Shown: piece by piece, positions 34,311 through 42,504 of the stretch
How positions within the stretch are numbered: position 1 is the stretch's first letter
Layout of the letters: each line of letters starts with the position of its first letter
DNA from: Flavobacterium sp. N1736
Lineage (GTDB): Bacteria; Bacteroidota; Bacteroidia; Flavobacteriales; Flavobacteriaceae
NCBI RefSeq assembly: GCF_025947065.1
Contig: NZ_CP109994.1
Location: 124,001 to 188,000 of the forward strand
Direction: 5' to 3'
DNA: 64,000 nucleotides
The notes under the pieces: generated by a model
What the model saw: only the letters and a program-made list of their open reading frames with translations
Databases searched by the model: none
Told to the model about the DNA's origin: nothing
Translations under genes and position numbers: made by a program

Positions 34311-34494
34311 TTTCACGCAGATTTTACAGATTAAAGCAGATTTAATTTAGATTTTTATAAAATTATTTGTGCATATCTGCTTAAATCTTTTTAAATCTGC
34401 GTGAAATTTAGATTAAAATAATCTGTGTGAATCATTTTAATCTGTGGCAGAAAAAAAATTCGGGAAAATTTGTGCAATTCGTGGCGAAAAAAAA
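34311..34494. repeat. Large palindrome family, copy 2
   Basis: The 360-base gap before the permease gene contains TTTCACGCAGATTTTACAG (from 34311), AAGCAGATTTAA and its complement ATCTGCTTAAATC, then AATCTGCGTGAAAT, AATCTGTG and GTGCAATTCGTGGCG. The same words in the same order occur at 12823-13053 and 43805-44122. A further palindrome with GGATTCACTTCGTGAAAACG lies at about 34269-34288. Confidence 0.7.
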
Positions 34495-34607
34495 CATACT
34501 CTAAAACAAAATGGTTTTATATATTTGAAATCAGGATAATTTTTGCATTATTTGCAAAATAAAACCACAAAGACCGAAAAATATTAATTTATAAAGCAAA
34601 CTCACAT

Positions 34608-36542
34608 ATGGCATTATCAGGTTTATTCCGAAAAAAAACGGTACAAGATATTCTAAAGCAAGTTGCAAAAAACGAAGCAGATGGTCATAATGCATTAGGA
34701 AAGCATTTGACAACTAGAGATTTAACTGCATTTGGAATTGCTGCAATCGTTGGCGCAGGAATTTTTAGTACTATCGGAAAAGCCAGTGCAGATGGAGGTC
34801 CTGCCGTTATTTTCTTGTTTTTATTTACAGCACTTGCCTGTAGTTTTGCCGCTTTTGCTTATGCAGAATTTGCCTCGATGGTTCCGGTTTCAGGAAGCGC
34901 TTATACGTATTCGTATGTTGCTTTTGGAGAAATTATCGCCTGGATTATCGGTTGGGCTTTAATTATGGAATATGCTGTAGGGAATATTACGGTCGCGATT
35001 TCGTGGAGTGATTATTTTACGGGACTGCTCCAGAGTGGCGGGATTCATTTGCCACAATGGATTCAGATGGATTACCTGACCGCTTCAAACGGATTTAAAG
35101 ATGCTACGGCTTTAATGCATGGCGGAAAATCATACGAAAATTTAAGTTCGGGATTGCAAGCCGCATATACAGCCTGGACAACAGCGCCAACAATTGGATC
35201 TTTCCATTTTGTGGCCGATTTGCCTGCTTTATTCATTATTATTTTAATTACTGCATTGGTTTACAGAGGAATGAAAGAATCTCGTAATGCGAGTAATGTC
35301 ATGGTTGTCGTAAAACTTTGTATTGTACTTTTAGTAATAGCTGTAGGTGTTTTTTATGTAGATACAGCCAATTGGGATCCGTTTGCGCCAAATGGAGTTA
35401 GCGGAGTTTTAAAAGGAGTATCAGCAGTTTTCTTTGCTTACATAGGTTTTGATGCCATTTCTACAACAGCAGAAGAATGTAAAAATCCACAGCGCGATTT
35501 ACCACGCGGCATGATGTGGGCGATTATTATTTGTACACTTTTATACATTGCCATTGCCTTGGTTTTAACCGGAATGGTGCGTTATAACGAATTAAATGTT
35601 GGAGATCCTCTGGCGTTTGTATTCGATAAATTAAACTTAAAATGGATGTCGGGAATTATTGCCGTAAGTGCAGTAATTGCTATGGCGAGCGTTTTGTTGG
35701 TTTTTCAAATGGGACAGCCGCGTATCTGGATGAGTATGAGCCGTGATGGTTTATTGCCAAAGAAATTTTCTACCGTACATCCAAAATTTAAAACACCATC
35801 ATTTGCTACAATTGTAACCGGTTTTGTGGTTGCGATTCCAGCCTTGTTTTTAAATTTAACAATGGTAACAGATTTATGCAGTATCGGAACTTTATTTGCC
35901 TTTGTATTGGTTTGCGCCGGAGTTTTAGTGTTGCAAAATAAGCCGGAAATTCCAAGAGGAAAATTCAAAACACCTTATGTAAATTCAAAATTCATAATGC
36001 CTGTTTTAATCATCGCAGGGTTGTATTATGCTTTTGCTTTCAACAATAAAGCGACAATGGCTTTTATCAATAACGAATCGCAAACTTATGATGCAACGAC
36101 TATTATTACATCTTTAAATAAAGACGAATCAGCAAAAGTTTTTAATTATTTAGAAAGTATCGACGTTCATAATAAAACTGCCGAAACATCAGACTTAGAG
36201 CATTTATTAGCTCAATATCAGGATGACGATGTAAAATATGCTGCTGTTGTAAAAGGATTACCAATTAGCGATTCATTAAAATATGAATCAGGATTTAGCT
36301 TATTCAAACACAAAATTCCAATGTGGATTTTCCTTTTAGTTTTAGTTGGATTAGCCGTTTGGTCATTCAGACAAAATTTATCTTTAATTCCACTTTTAGG
36401 ATTAATCTGCTGTCTTTACATGATGGCGGAATTAAGCGTCTGGAACTGGATTTACTTCACAATATGGTTACTAATCGGATTGTTTATTTACTTTACCTAT
36501 AGTAGAAAAAACAGTAAGCTGAACTTTCCTCAACAAGCGTAG
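34608..36542 (+). CDS. APC-superfamily amino-acid permease (cationic amino-acid transporter type)
   Basis: A 644-residue permease. It has the APC opening LTAFGIAAIVGAGIFSTIG and about twelve to fourteen membrane segments; YTYSYVAFGEIIAWIIGW and FFAYIGFDAISTTAEECKNP are family motifs. An unusual hydrophilic insert lies at about 485-560 between late helices (NNESQTYDATTIITSLNKDE onward). The CAT subfamily takes up cationic or other amino acids. It converges with a methionine gamma-lyase-like gene, the two separated by a terminator. The substrate remains open. Confidence 0.88.
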   Translation: MALSGLFRKKTVQDILKQVAKNEADGHNALGKHLTTRDLTAFGIAAIVGAGIFSTIGKASADGGPAVIFLFLFTALACSFAAFAYAEFASMVPVSGSAYTYSYVAFGEIIAWIIGWALIMEYAVGNITVAISWSDYFTGLLQSGGIHLPQWIQMDYLTASNGFKDATALMHGGKSYENLSSGLQAAYTAWTTAPTIGSFHFVADLPALFIIILITALVYRGMKESRNASNVMVVVKLCIVLLVIAVGVFYVDTANWDPFAPNGVSGVLKGVSAVFFAYIGFDAISTTAEECKNPQRDLPRGMMWAIIICTLLYIAIALVLTGMVRYNELNVGDPLAFVFDKLNLKWMSGIIAVSAVIAMASVLLVFQMGQPRIWMSMSRDGLLPKKFSTVHPKFKTPSFATIVTGFVVAIPALFLNLTMVTDLCSIGTLFAFVLVCAGVLVLQNKPEIPRGKFKTPYVNSKFIMPVLIIAGLYYAFAFNNKATMAFINNESQTYDATTIITSLNKDESAKVFNYLESIDVHNKTAETSDLEHLLAQYQDDDVKYAAVVKGLPISDSLKYESGFSLFKHKIPMWIFLLVLVGLAVWSFRQNLSLIPLLGLICCLYMMAELSVWNWIYFTIWLLIGLFIYFTYSRKNSKLNFPQQA

Positions 36543-36579
36543 ATAATTATTAATTGTGAATTATAAATTATAAATGGAA

Positions 36580-36612
36580 AAGCCGTTCGGAGATTATTCT
36601 CAGAACGGCTTT
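36580..36612. terminator. Bidirectional terminator between the permease and PLP enzyme genes
   Basis: AAGCCGTTC (36580-36588) pairs perfectly with GAACGGCTT (36603-36611) with A and T tracts around. Both flanking genes converge here. Confidence 0.85.
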
Positions 36613-36616
36613 TTTA

Positions 36617-37819
36617 TTAAAGAACCCCAAGCTCCACCATACAGGCCTTCATCATTTCATAAGTACGCTGAATATCATTATCCAGCCCAATCGAAAAACG
36701 AATCAAACCATCCGTTAATCCCATTTCGTGTTGTTCTTCTAACGGAATTTCACTTGAAGTCGAAGTTCCGGGCGCGCTGAATAATGTTTTGTAAAATCCT
36801 AAACTTACTGCCAAATATCCTAAGTTTCTGGCTTGCATCAATTCCATTAATTCATTGGCTTTTGCCAAAGTTCCAACATCAATTGTCATCATTCCGCCAA
36901 AACCATATTCAGGATTAATCATCGTTTTGTATAGTTCATGACTCGGGTGACTTTTCAATCCTGGATATACCGTTTTTAAGCCATCAGCTTCAAATTGATC
37001 AGCCAGAAAATGCGCATTATGACTATGTTGTTTAATTCGGATATGAAGCGTTCGTAAATTTTTCATTACCGAAGCAGAGCGCAAACTATCCATCGTTGGT
37101 CCCAAAAGCATGCTCGCTCCCGAGTTTACATTTTTCAGCGAATTAATAAATTCTTTCGAAGCACAAGTCACACCGCCAACCGTATCGCTGCTTCCATTAA
37201 TATATTTTGTCAAACTATGAATGACGATATCTGCGCCTAACTTTGCCGGAGAAACAGATAAAGGCGAAAACGTATTATCAACAACCAATTTCAAATTATG
37301 CTTTTTAGCAATTTTAGCCAAACCGGCAATATCAGCCACTTCCAATAACGGATTACTAACCGTTTCGCAATACAAAACTTTGGTTTTTGGTGTAATTGCC
37401 GCTTCCACAACATCCAGTTTTGTGATATCTACAAAGCTCGTTTCAATCCCAAATCTCGGAGTAAAATTTTTCAAAAAAGCATATGTTCCACCATAAATAG
37501 TTCGGCTTGAAACGATATGATCGCCCGCGCCGCAAAGCTGCAATAGAGTAGGCGTAATCGCTCCCATTCCCGAAGCCGAAACATTCGCAGTTTCCGTTCC
37601 TTCCATCGCTGCCAAAGCCTGATCCAGATACAAATTACTAGGCGACGAATGGCGCGAATACAAATAACAACCTTCCATATTTCCCTCAAAAGTATCGAAC
37701 ATCGTTTTAGCCGATAAAAAAGTATAAGTCGAAGAATCAGAAATTGACGGATTCACACCTCCAAATTCCCCAAAGTATTGTAAATCCTGAATTTTGTCTG
37801 CCGGGTTAAAGTCTTTCAT
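36617..37819 (-). CDS. Methionine gamma-lyase-like PLP enzyme (Cys/Met metabolism family)
   Basis: A 400-residue member of the cystathionine synthase/lyase family. The PLP lysine is K205 in IHSLTKYINGSSD. Other motifs are YSRHSSPSNLYLDQALAAME, SGMGAITPTLLQLCGAGD and the Asp in LVVDNTFSP. A long match to methionine gamma-lyase type enzymes is likely, with cleavage of methionine to methanethiol, ammonia and 2-oxobutyrate. Cystathionine-type substrates cannot be excluded. The divergent Lrp/AsnC regulator (38167) is a natural candidate to control it. Confidence 0.8.
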   Translation of the reverse strand: MKDFNPADKIQDLQYFGEFGGVNPSISDSSTYTFLSAKTMFDTFEGNMEGCYLYSRHSSPSNLYLDQALAAMEGTETANVSASGMGAITPTLLQLCGAGDHIVSSRTIYGGTYAFLKNFTPRFGIETSFVDITKLDVVEAAITPKTKVLYCETVSNPLLEVADIAGLAKIAKKHNLKLVVDNTFSPLSVSPAKLGADIVIHSLTKYINGSSDTVGGVTCASKEFINSLKNVNSGASMLLGPTMDSLRSASVMKNLRTLHIRIKQHSHNAHFLADQFEADGLKTVYPGLKSHPSHELYKTMINPEYGFGGMMTIDVGTLAKANELMELMQARNLGYLAVSLGFYKTLFSAPGTSTSSEIPLEEQHEMGLTDGLIRFSIGLDNDIQRTYEMMKACMVELGVL

Positions 37820-37825
37820 TTTTTA

Positions 37826-37923
37826 TGTCATTGCGAGGAACAAAGCAATCTCCTCTGGTTAGTATTTATTGTTATTGAAATTGATTTTTAAAATTGCCAT
37901 TGTCACTCTGAGCGGAGTCGAAG
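37826..37923. repeat. Palindromic repeat words upstream of the PLP enzyme gene
   Basis: GTCATTGCGAGGAACAAAGC at 37826-37845 is repeated inverted at 38142-38161 (GATTGCTTTTCCTCGCAATGAC from 38140). A second, different word TGTCACTCTGAGCGGAGTC (37901-37919, followed by GAAG) recurs inside the pabB gene at 42951. The 347-base gap between the two divergent genes is thus framed by repeats. Confidence 0.6.
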
Positions 37924-38059
37924 AATAAGGAGCTATTTCCAGCACTCGTTTTCAAAAGAAATTCTATTCAAAATAACTCTTTATTAGAAAATTAATCAAT
38001 CATAAACTATATAATTAGATTTTAAAACTATATAAATGTGATTATTAGGATTATTATTC

Positions 38060-38067
38060 TAAATTTG
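38060..38067 (+). promoter_or_regulatory. Candidate -7 box for the Lrp gene
   Basis: TAAATTTG is an exact TAnnTTTG match, 99 bases before the ATG at 38167. The leader would then include the repeat arm at 38142-38161. A clear -33 box is not seen. Confidence 0.35.
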
Positions 38068-38166
38068 ATACAGAAAGTATAATTCAATAGATTTTCTTTC
38101 ACTTAATAATTAACCAAAAAGAATAACTATGAGGATGAGATTGCTTTTCCTCGCAATGACACAGCT

Positions 38167-38622
38167 ATGACCTTAGACACCACCGATAAAAAACTCTTAG
38201 TTTTACTTCAAACCGACAGTAAAAAAACAACCAAAGAATTATCATTAAAACTTAATCTTTCGGTAACCGCGGTTTACGAACGCATTAAAAAGTTAGAGCG
38301 CGAAGGCATAATCAAAAATTATGTAGCGTTAGTAGATAAAACCAAAATTGATAAAGGCTTTGTCGTATTCTGTCACTTAAAACTCATTCAGCACACCAAA
38401 GAATTCTTAACCAAATTCGAAAGCGAAGTCATCAAACTAAACGAAGTTTTAGAATGCCATCACGTAAGTGGCGATTACGATTATATACTGAAAGTTTTAG
38501 TAAAAGACATGGAAGAATACAGGGAATTTCTGGTAACAAAACTAACCTCGCTGCAACATATTGGCAGTACGCAAAGTATGTTTATGATTAGTGAAGTGAA
38601 GAATTCGACGGTAATTTTTTAG
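38167..38622 (+). CDS. Lrp/AsnC-family transcriptional regulator
   Basis: A 151-residue regulator with an N-terminal helix-turn-helix (about 5-55, TTKELSLKLNLSVTAVYERIKKLEREGII) and a C-terminal RAM/AsnC ligand domain (about 65-145) with VSGDYDYILKVLVKDM. Lrp proteins form octamers and sense amino acids. It is divergent from the methionine gamma-lyase-like gene, so amino-acid responsive control of that gene is likely. The effector cannot be told. Confidence 0.92.
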   Translation: MTLDTTDKKLLVLLQTDSKKTTKELSLKLNLSVTAVYERIKKLEREGIIKNYVALVDKTKIDKGFVVFCHLKLIQHTKEFLTKFESEVIKLNEVLECHHVSGDYDYILKVLVKDMEEYREFLVTKLTSLQHIGSTQSMFMISEVKNSTVIF

Positions 38623-38628
38623 CTTTTT

Positions 38629-38730
38629 TGTCATTTCGACGAAAGGAGAAATCACATTAGTTAGTCGACAAAGATTGAAGATATACTTTGCGGAGTTTCT
38701 TGTGTGATTTCTCCTTTCGTCGAAATGACA
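38629..38730. repeat. MITE-like element, copy 1
   Basis: Perfect 28-bp inverted repeats (38629-38656 and 38703-38730) begin TGTCATTTCGACGAAAGG and enclose 46 bases. The same element in the other orientation is at 59852-59955, with a homologous interior (CAATCTTTGTCGA) and 29-bp arms. It sits 7 bases past the Lrp gene stop. The rest of the gap to 38905 shows no gene. Confidence 0.8.
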
Positions 38731-38870
38731 TACACACTTCAATATAAACTTTGTGCCATCAAGTCTTCGTGGCAAAAAAACAAATCTTAGCTCCATTCGC
38801 AGTAAAACCTCCAACCAAAATTTCACACAAAAAACATTGAAATTTAAACTTTAAACAAAACTTTATTCCT

Positions 38871-38878
38871 TAATTTTG
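38871..38878 (+). promoter_or_regulatory. Candidate -7 box of the lipoamide dehydrogenase gene
   Basis: TAATTTTG matches TAnnTTTG, 27 bases before the ATG at 38906. Confidence 0.45.
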
Positions 38879-38905
38879 TATCGCTAAAAATAAAATAGAC
38901 AAACT

Positions 38906-40309
38906 ATGAGTTCATTTGACGTAGTCATTATAGGTTCAGGTCCTGGCGGATATGTATCAGCAATTCGTTGCGCACAATTAGGTTTCAAAACAGCAATCGT
39001 AGAAAAGTATAACGCTTTAGGCGGAACCTGCCTTAACGTAGGTTGTATTCCTTCAAAAGCTTTATTAGCTTCTTCTCATCATTATTCTGAAATTGCACAT
39101 TTTGCAGATCACGGAATCGAAGTTTCGGGTGATGTAAAGATCAATTTAGAGAAAATGGTTGCCCGCAAACAAGCAGTTGTAGATCAAACCGTAGGAGGAG
39201 TCAACTACTTAATGGACAAAAATAAAATTACAGTTTTTACAGGTTTAGGTTCTTTTGTAGACGCAACACATATTGCAGTTGCAAAAGCTGACGGAACATC
39301 TGAAACTATCGAAGCAAAATATACTGTAATTGCTACAGGTTCAAAACCATCTTCTTTGCCTTTTATCAAAATTGATAAAGAAAGAATCATCACTTCTACA
39401 GAAGCTTTGGCTTTAAAAGAAGTTCCAAAACACTTGGTAATTATTGGTGGAGGCGTTATCGGAATCGAGCTTGGACAAGTTTACCTTCGTTTAGGAGCAC
39501 AGGTTTCTGTAGTAGAATTCATGGACAGAATTATTCCTGGAATGGACGGTGCTTTGTCTAAAGAATTAACTAAAGTATTGAAAAAACAAGGAATGAAATT
39601 CTACGTTTCTCACAAAGTAAAATCAGTAGAAAGAAACGGCGATGCTGTTGTAGTTCAGGCTGAAAATGCAAAAGGAGAAACAATCACTCTAGAAGGAGAT
39701 TATTCATTAGTTTCTGTTGGTCGTCGTCCTTACACAGACGGATTAAACGCTGACAAAGCTGGAGTTAAAATTTCAGACAGAGGACAAGTTGAGGTAAACG
39801 ATCATTTACAAACAAATGTTCCTAATATTTATGCAATTGGTGATGTTGTTCGTGGAGCAATGTTAGCGCACAAAGCAGAAGAAGAAGGAACAATGGTTGC
39901 TGAAATCTTAGCAGGTCAAAAACCGCATATCGATTATAACTTAATTCCTGGTGTAGTTTACACTTGGCCGGAAGTTGCTGCAGTTGGACAAACTGAAGAG
40001 CAGGTAAAAGCTTCTGGAACTGAATATAAGGTAGGAAGTTTTCCATTTAAAGCTTTAGGTCGTGCAAGAGCAAGTGGAGATCTTGACGGATTTGTAAAAA
40101 TCATCGCTGATGCTAAAACTGATGAGGTTTTAGGAGTTCACATGATTGGAGCCCGTACTGCCGATTTAATTGCCGAGGCAGTTACTGCAATGGAATTTAA
40201 AGCTTCTGCTGAAGATATTTCAAGAATGAGCCACGCGCATCCAACTTTCGCGGAAGCGGTAAAAGAAGCAGCATTGGCAGCAACAGATAACAGAGCATTA
40301 CACGTATAA
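38906..40309 (+). CDS. lpdA: Dihydrolipoyl dehydrogenase
   Basis: A 467-residue flavoprotein disulfide reductase. The FAD motif is IIGSGPGGYVSAIR, the redox-active pair is C42 and C47 in GGTCLNVGCIPSKALL, the NAD motif is VIIGGGVIGIELGQVYLRLG and the catalytic His-Glu pair is in SHAHPTFAEA (H445, E450). It reoxidises lipoamide in the 2-oxoacid dehydrogenase and glycine cleavage complexes. No E1 or E2 genes are adjacent, so this is a shared, stand-alone E3. A terminator follows. Confidence 0.95.
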   Translation: MSSFDVVIIGSGPGGYVSAIRCAQLGFKTAIVEKYNALGGTCLNVGCIPSKALLASSHHYSEIAHFADHGIEVSGDVKINLEKMVARKQAVVDQTVGGVNYLMDKNKITVFTGLGSFVDATHIAVAKADGTSETIEAKYTVIATGSKPSSLPFIKIDKERIITSTEALALKEVPKHLVIIGGGVIGIELGQVYLRLGAQVSVVEFMDRIIPGMDGALSKELTKVLKKQGMKFYVSHKVKSVERNGDAVVVQAENAKGETITLEGDYSLVSVGRRPYTDGLNADKAGVKISDRGQVEVNDHLQTNVPNIYAIGDVVRGAMLAHKAEEEGTMVAEILAGQKPHIDYNLIPGVVYTWPEVAAVGQTEEQVKASGTEYKVGSFPFKALGRARASGDLDGFVKIIADAKTDEVLGVHMIGARTADLIAEAVTAMEFKASAEDISRMSHAHPTFAEAVKEAALAATDNRALHV

Positions 40310-40330
40310 TTACGTAAAGCCATATTTTAA

Positions 40331-40362
40331 AACCCGTCAAGTTATTCCTGACGGGTTTTTTG
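40331..40362 (+). terminator. Terminator of lpdA
   Basis: AACCCGTCA (40331-40339) pairs with TGACGGGTT (40349-40357), followed by T5, 22 bases after the stop codon. Confidence 0.85.
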
Positions 40363-40480
40363 TTTTCAGCAACTATTTTTATAAATATAAAATATAAAAT
40401 TCAAAAATAATTTTGTAAATTAGATGTGAAATTCAGATGTTATCTCTACTTCTATAAAAAGATAATATCATGAAAAATAG

Positions 40481-40654
40481 ATATATAACAGCACTATAAA
40501 AGTTGATAATAGGGGCTATAATGTCACAAAAGACAAATGGGAAGAAAGCATCGCGAAAGCCAAGTTCGTCAAAAAGGACAATGTTGGTATGCTTAGGGTC
40601 TCATTTTTTGGTCCTTTTTATTCTGGTTATAATAGTTGCAATGAACTGATATAG
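40481..40654 (+). pseudogene. Remnant of a lipocalin (Blc-like) gene
   Basis: A frame bounded by stops at 40478-40480 and 40652-40654 reads STIKVDNRGYNVTKDKWEES and then AKFVKKDNVGMLRVSFFGPF-YSGYN. GYN..K..WEE..AKAKFV and LRVSFFGPFYSGYN are core motifs of bacterial outer-membrane lipocalins (Blc). The N-terminal third, including the lipobox, and the C-terminal strand region are missing. An ATG just upstream (MKNRYI) in another frame may be the old start joined by deletion. It lies between lpdA and doxX in an otherwise gene-free 423-base gap with two terminators. Confidence 0.8.
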
Positions 40655-40680
40655 GTAAAACACGATAAAAATTAAAAAAG

Positions 40681-40714
40681 AAAACCCGACATTGTAAAGT
40701 GTCGGGTTTTTTTA
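40681..40714. terminator. Terminator between the lipocalin remnant and the DoxX gene
   Basis: A perfect 11-bp stem pairs AAAACCCGACA (40681-40691) with TGTCGGGTTTT (40700-40710), with T tracts on one side and A on the other; it probably ends the DoxX gene on the minus strand. Confidence 0.8.
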
Positions 40715-40732
40715 TGTTTGAATGAGAATAAT

Positions 40733-41107
40733 TTATGCTCTGAAAACACTTCTGTAATTATCCCAATATCTGTAAATTAAAAATAAGTTGGCGAGAAATA
40801 ATAAACCTGCAATTGGCAAACCTTCCGGAGCCAGAAAATAATTAATAAACAAAATATTTACCGTAATAGGTAAGATCAAAATATTAGCTAATGTTACATA
40901 ACGTCCTGTTACAAATGCAATTCCGCAAAGCAATTCAATTGATTTAGCAAGAGGCATTAAATAAGTCGAAGCCATCAAACCTACATTAAAGGCTTTAAAA
41001 TTTCCTGTAGTTTCTGGCTCAGGCATTAGGTGGAAAAAATAACTGATGGAAGCAAAAAGCAATAATAGACCAATTAAGACGCGAACAATAATAGTGGCAA
41101 TTTTCAT
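40733..41107 (-). CDS. DoxX-family membrane protein
   Basis: A 124-residue protein with four predicted membrane helices (about 5-24, 45-65, 68-90 and 95-115). The opening RVLIGLLLLFASISYFFHLMP and the segment KSIELLCGIAFVTGRYVTLA are typical of the DoxX/DoxD fold. DoxX proteins act in various membrane redox or thiosulfate-related roles, often unknown. It stands alone with a terminator downstream. No operon partner is visible. Confidence 0.8.
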   Translation of the reverse strand: MKIATIIVRVLIGLLLLFASISYFFHLMPEPETTGNFKAFNVGLMASTYLMPLAKSIELLCGIAFVTGRYVTLANILILPITVNILFINYFLAPEGLPIAGLLFLANLFLIYRYWDNYRSVFRA

Positions 41108-41318
41108 AATACTAGGATTTTAGATAGGTTAAAAAATATAATTTATTTTGCTGATAAACATTACAAATTGAATTCTCTGCTAAAATGAAAATCTGTTTCT
41201 AAGCCAGATTTATTGAGAATTTTATAATCAATACAATCCTATTTTAGGATAAATCTAATCCTATATCAAATATAATGAATTTTTTCTTATTAAATTGCTG
41301 GTTTATTAACAGTTTTTG

Positions 41319-42212
41319 TTATTTCCTGATATATTTTCTATAAAGAAAAAATCCTCCCAAACCAATCAAAATAAAAGGCCAAAGATTTAAAAAGAATACA
41401 AAAACGGCTTCGAGAATATACCAGCCATTTTTAAGTGCATCAATAATCTGAATGCCTAAATTTGGTTTGTAAGCATCGCTGTTTTTTTCACTTGCCAATA
41501 TTTCCTGTTTGATTGTTTCGTTTTGATAAAGCTGTAAAGTGATCGTGCTGAAATTGACCTGATCCTGTAAAGATAAATTATCAATTGTTCGATTATCATT
41601 TGCTTCTTTTTGGTTAGCCAAAGTATTTTCGGCATCCATAATATCATTTATCTTTTTGCCTTTTTCATCAATCGCTTTTTCAACTCTTTTTTCGTTTACG
41701 GCACTTCTTTTTTGCGAAAGTTGATTGGCTAGTAATTTAAGCGAAACATCATCGGCTTTAATTATTCTAAAGTCCAGAAAATCAATTTGTCTGGCGATAC
41801 TTTTTATAATTGTATCAAGTTGTGTGTTGGGTACGCGAATTGTAATATTATTTTCTACAGAATATTTAGTAGTTTCTAAAGTGCTGTCCTGGCTGATTTT
41901 AGTTTTAATCTGGTCATGAATATTGCTTTGTAAATTGGTATAAGTAACAAAACCTCCAAATTTAGCGACAGCGTTTTCAATTGCATAAGTAGATTTGACG
42001 ACGTTTTTTACCTTGAATTTAATATCGGCAGTTCGAATAAATTTCTGTTTGCTGTCTTTTTTTTCCACCGCTGCCGATGATGAAACAGCCGTGCTGTCTG
42101 TTGTTTGATAATCTGCAGTTGCTTCGGCAGAAGCATAATCTGCTTTTTTACAAGAAAATAGTAATGCGATGATTACCACGGCTGTCAAGCCTAATTTTGC
42201 AATTGTTTTCAT
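41319..42212 (-). CDS. DUF4349 lipoprotein
   Basis: A 297-residue protein with a lipoprotein signal (AVVIIALLFSCKK, Cys at about residue 21), a Ser/Thr/Ala-rich stretch, then the DUF4349 domain (about 60-290) with IRTADIKFKVKNVVKS, a central coiled-coil segment (about 160-205) and a C-terminal membrane helix (about 262-290, FVFFLNLWPFILIGLGGFFLY). DUF4349 proteins are envelope-associated and uncharacterised. The two anchors would tether both ends to the inner membrane if the lipid is retained there. It has no close neighbours in the same direction. Confidence 0.82.
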   Translation of the reverse strand: MKTIAKLGLTAVVIIALLFSCKKADYASAEATADYQTTDSTAVSSSAAVEKKDSKQKFIRTADIKFKVKNVVKSTYAIENAVAKFGGFVTYTNLQSNIHDQIKTKISQDSTLETTKYSVENNITIRVPNTQLDTIIKSIARQIDFLDFRIIKADDVSLKLLANQLSQKRSAVNEKRVEKAIDEKGKKINDIMDAENTLANQKEANDNRTIDNLSLQDQVNFSTITLQLYQNETIKQEILASEKNSDAYKPNLGIQIIDALKNGWYILEAVFVFFLNLWPFILIGLGGFFLYRKYIRK

Positions 42213-42269
42213 AAAGGTTTTTAAAGTTGATTAATAAATGACTTGCCTGTCTTTCAGGCTAGTTTTGTT

Positions 42270-42340
42270 TTTTTGCCACAGATTAAATGATTTTAGATGA
42301 TTTTTTTATCTGCGTTAATCTGTGAAATCTGTGGCGTATT
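42270..42340. repeat. Large palindrome family, short copy 3
   Basis: GCCACAGATTAAATGATTT (from 42274) and AAATCTGTGGCG (42326-42337) form an inverted pair around ATCTGCGTTAATCTGTG. It is a compact version of the family seen at 12.9, 34.4 and 43.9 kb. Confidence 0.6.
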
Positions 42341-42475
42341 TTTCTTCTTCTTAGAATATCTGTGAGTAATTTTCAATTAATTGGCAAAAGTTTTAATAAT
42401 AAGTGTTAATTCGATATACTAAAAAGTGTGCCAATAATTTTTCGGGATTACTTTATCGAAGGATTTTTTTTGTCG

Positions 42476-42483
42476 TAATTTTG
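42476..42483 (+). promoter_or_regulatory. -7 box of pabB
   Basis: TAATTTTG fits TAnnTTTG and lies 21 bases before the proposed TTG start at 42505. If it is used, the upstream in-frame ATG at 42403 would not be in the transcript. Confidence 0.5.
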
Positions 42484-42504
42484 AAGTCTAAAATTTATAC
42501 TTTT

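Noticed and set aside
38542..38826. 94-residue minus-strand frame after the Lrp gene
   Set aside because: It runs through the MITE-like inverted repeat and the 3' end of the Lrp gene; no independent coding signal.
40519..40648. Small frame MSQKTNGKKASRK... with a hydrophobic tail, like a 41-residue membrane peptide
   Set aside because: It overlaps the lipocalin remnant, which explains the sequence in another frame with family motifs.
42100..42140. Palindrome TGCTTCGGCAGAAGCA within the DUF4349 gene as another captured repeat
   Set aside because: It encodes the low-complexity ASAEATA stretch and I found no intergenic copy in the window, so there is no evidence that it is a repeat.
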